Below are positions 22,292-23,182 of a DNA stretch of 23,182 nucleotides, piece after piece. Each line of letters starts with the position of its first letter. Position 1 is the first letter of the stretch. A program made the translations under genes and the position numbers. This DNA comes from UBA1858 sp039182865 (GTDB lineage: Bacteria > Pseudomonadota > Gammaproteobacteria > UBA4575). The notes under the pieces were generated by a model that worked only from the letters and a program-made list of their open reading frames with translations, did not search any database and was not told where the DNA came from. The stretch is from contig JBCDBX010000022.1 of NCBI GenBank assembly GCA_039182865.1, positions 1-23,182 of the forward strand, given 5' to 3'.

Positions 22292-23182
22292 TTAAGCTTT
22301 GCTATATATGACGCTTGAAATTATTCGCAAATCTTCACCTACTTTCCGTATATCGTTGAATTTCAACGACAAGCAATCATTCATACTTTCAATCACACCC
22401 AAATTGATGACACCTTTACTGGCATCACCCATGAGTTTTGGTGCTACATAAGTAATTAGTTCATCGACTAATTGATGTTTAAATAATGAACCAACTAGCG
22501 TGGCCCCTGCCTCTACCATAACACTGTTTACTCCACGTTTGGCTAATTCACTCAGTATTGAAGATAAAGACAAATAACTTCTTTCAAAAGTTTGTATTTC
22601 ATCAATATGCACAATCTCGCAAGTATCTATTTTTGACAATTCTGAGTTAGCTATACTTTGCGCAGTAAAAATAAGTGTCTTGCCCGTTAAACTTAACATT
22701 TTTGCATCGATCGGCATTTCCAAATTTGTATCAATAATGACACGTATAGGATGCGTGAATTCAATATCCTCATTCAAGCGCACATTGAGAGACGGATCAT
22801 CTGCTTTGACCGTGCCAATTCCTGTCATAATGGCATCGTGCTTAGCGCGCAAATGATGAACATCCAGACGTGCTAAATCAGAAGTTATCCACTTAGACTT
22901 TCCATTATTTAATGCCGTCATACCATCTAAACTTGTAGCTGTCTTGACTGTTACCCATGGCATTTGAACAGACATACGTTTAATGAATCCACGATTAAGT
23001 AACTCGGCTTCAGATTTTAATAATCCAGCTTCTACTTCAATATCATGACTACGTAACTCGGCGAGACCTTTGCCAGCCACCAATGGATTAGGATCTTCCA
23101 TTGCAGCAATTACTCTTTTAATTCCAGAATGTATTAGCGACTTAGTGCAGGGACCGGTTTTTCCTTGATGACAACAAGGTTC
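22292..23182 (-). CDS. ribD: Riboflavin biosynthesis deaminase/reductase RibD (5' truncated by window edge)
   Basis: Seen: the frame is open to the last base, giving 296 visible residues. At the edge stands EPCCHQGKTGPC, the second zinc-ligand motif of the deaminase (usually PCxHxGxTPPC), then VIAAMEDPNPLVAGKGL. The HAE zinc motif and the start lie outside the window. The reductase domain from about 75 in the visible part has PWVTVKTATSLDGMTA, HDAIMTGIGTVKADDPSLNVR and VMVEAGATLVGSLF. Known: two consecutive steps in riboflavin synthesis, deamination then NADPH reduction. Context: first visible gene of ribD-ribB-nusB-thiL-pgpA. The ATG at 23101 is internal. Confidence 0.94.
   Translation of the reverse strand, partial: EPCCHQGKTGPCTKSLIHSGIKRVIAAMEDPNPLVAGKGLAELRSHDIEVEAGLLKSEAELLNRGFIKRMSVQMPWVTVKTATSLDGMTALNNGKSKWITSDLARLDVHHLRAKHDAIMTGIGTVKADDPSLNVRLNEDIEFTHPIRVIIDTNLEMPIDAKMLSLTGKTLIFTAQSIANSELSKIDTCEIVHIDEIQTFERSYLSLSSILSELAKRGVNSVMVEAGATLVGSLFKHQLVDELITYVAPKLMGDASKGVINLGVIESMNDCLSLKFNDIRKVGEDLRIISSVIYSKA

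Noticed and set aside
1..23182. Mobile elements, CRISPR arrays, phage genes or an integration site at the tRNA
   Set aside because: No transposase, integrase, direct-repeat array or tRNA 3' end duplication was seen; the genes flanking the tRNA are normal chromosomal genes.

Overview
The window is 23.2 kb of ordinary-looking chromosome from a low-GC (by eye roughly 35-40%) Gram-negative bacterium, most likely a gammaproteobacterium. Evidence for this is a type II secretion operon with outer-membrane logic, a TonB/ExbB/ExbD system, a PqiABC lipid-transport operon, the ribD-ribB-nusB-thiL-pgpA cluster and a gltX / tRNA-Ala(GGC) linkage. I cannot name the genus. Coding density is very high: genes are packed with 1-17 nt overlaps or gaps of a few bases, no stretch over 300 bases lacks a gene, and I see no insertion sequence, phage gene or CRISPR array.

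Layout. (1) 1-4838, plus strand: the distal half of a type II secretion operon, gspH (cut by the window edge), gspI, gspJ, gspK, gspL, gspM, gspN. (2) 4847-7733, minus strand: exbB, exbD, a second exbD whose membrane aspartate is asparagine, tonB, then two small paralogous basic proteins carrying a repeated DRR motif that I do not recognise. (3) 7874-11289, plus strand: pqiA, pqiB, pqiC, closed by a clear intrinsic terminator. (4) 11351-12963, minus strand: gltX followed by tRNA-Ala(GGC); a terminator-shaped hairpin lies directly in front of the gltX start codon. (5) 13053-19184, minus strand: a five-gene unit encoding a HEAT-repeat Ser/Thr kinase, two tandem PilT-like ATPases, a secreted or anchored retropepsin-like aspartic protease, and a class III adenylate cyclase with an FHA domain. 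(6) 19318-23182, minus strand: ribD (cut by the window edge), ribB (RibBX type), nusB, thiL, pgpA.

How they work together. Region 1 builds the pseudopilus tip and inner-membrane platform for protein secretion. Region 2 energises outer-membrane uptake. Region 3 bridges inner and outer membranes for lipid transport. Region 6 is housekeeping (riboflavin, transcription antitermination, thiamine diphosphate, phosphatidylglycerol). Region 5 is the most intriguing: a kinase, a phosphothreonine-reading FHA domain fused to a cyclase, and two pilus-type motor ATPases in one tight operon look like a signalling circuit tied to type IV pilus mechanics. The cyclase has an alanine where the transition-state arginine is normally found, so its output may not be simple cAMP synthesis. 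All functions are inferred from sequence by eye; no searches were run.
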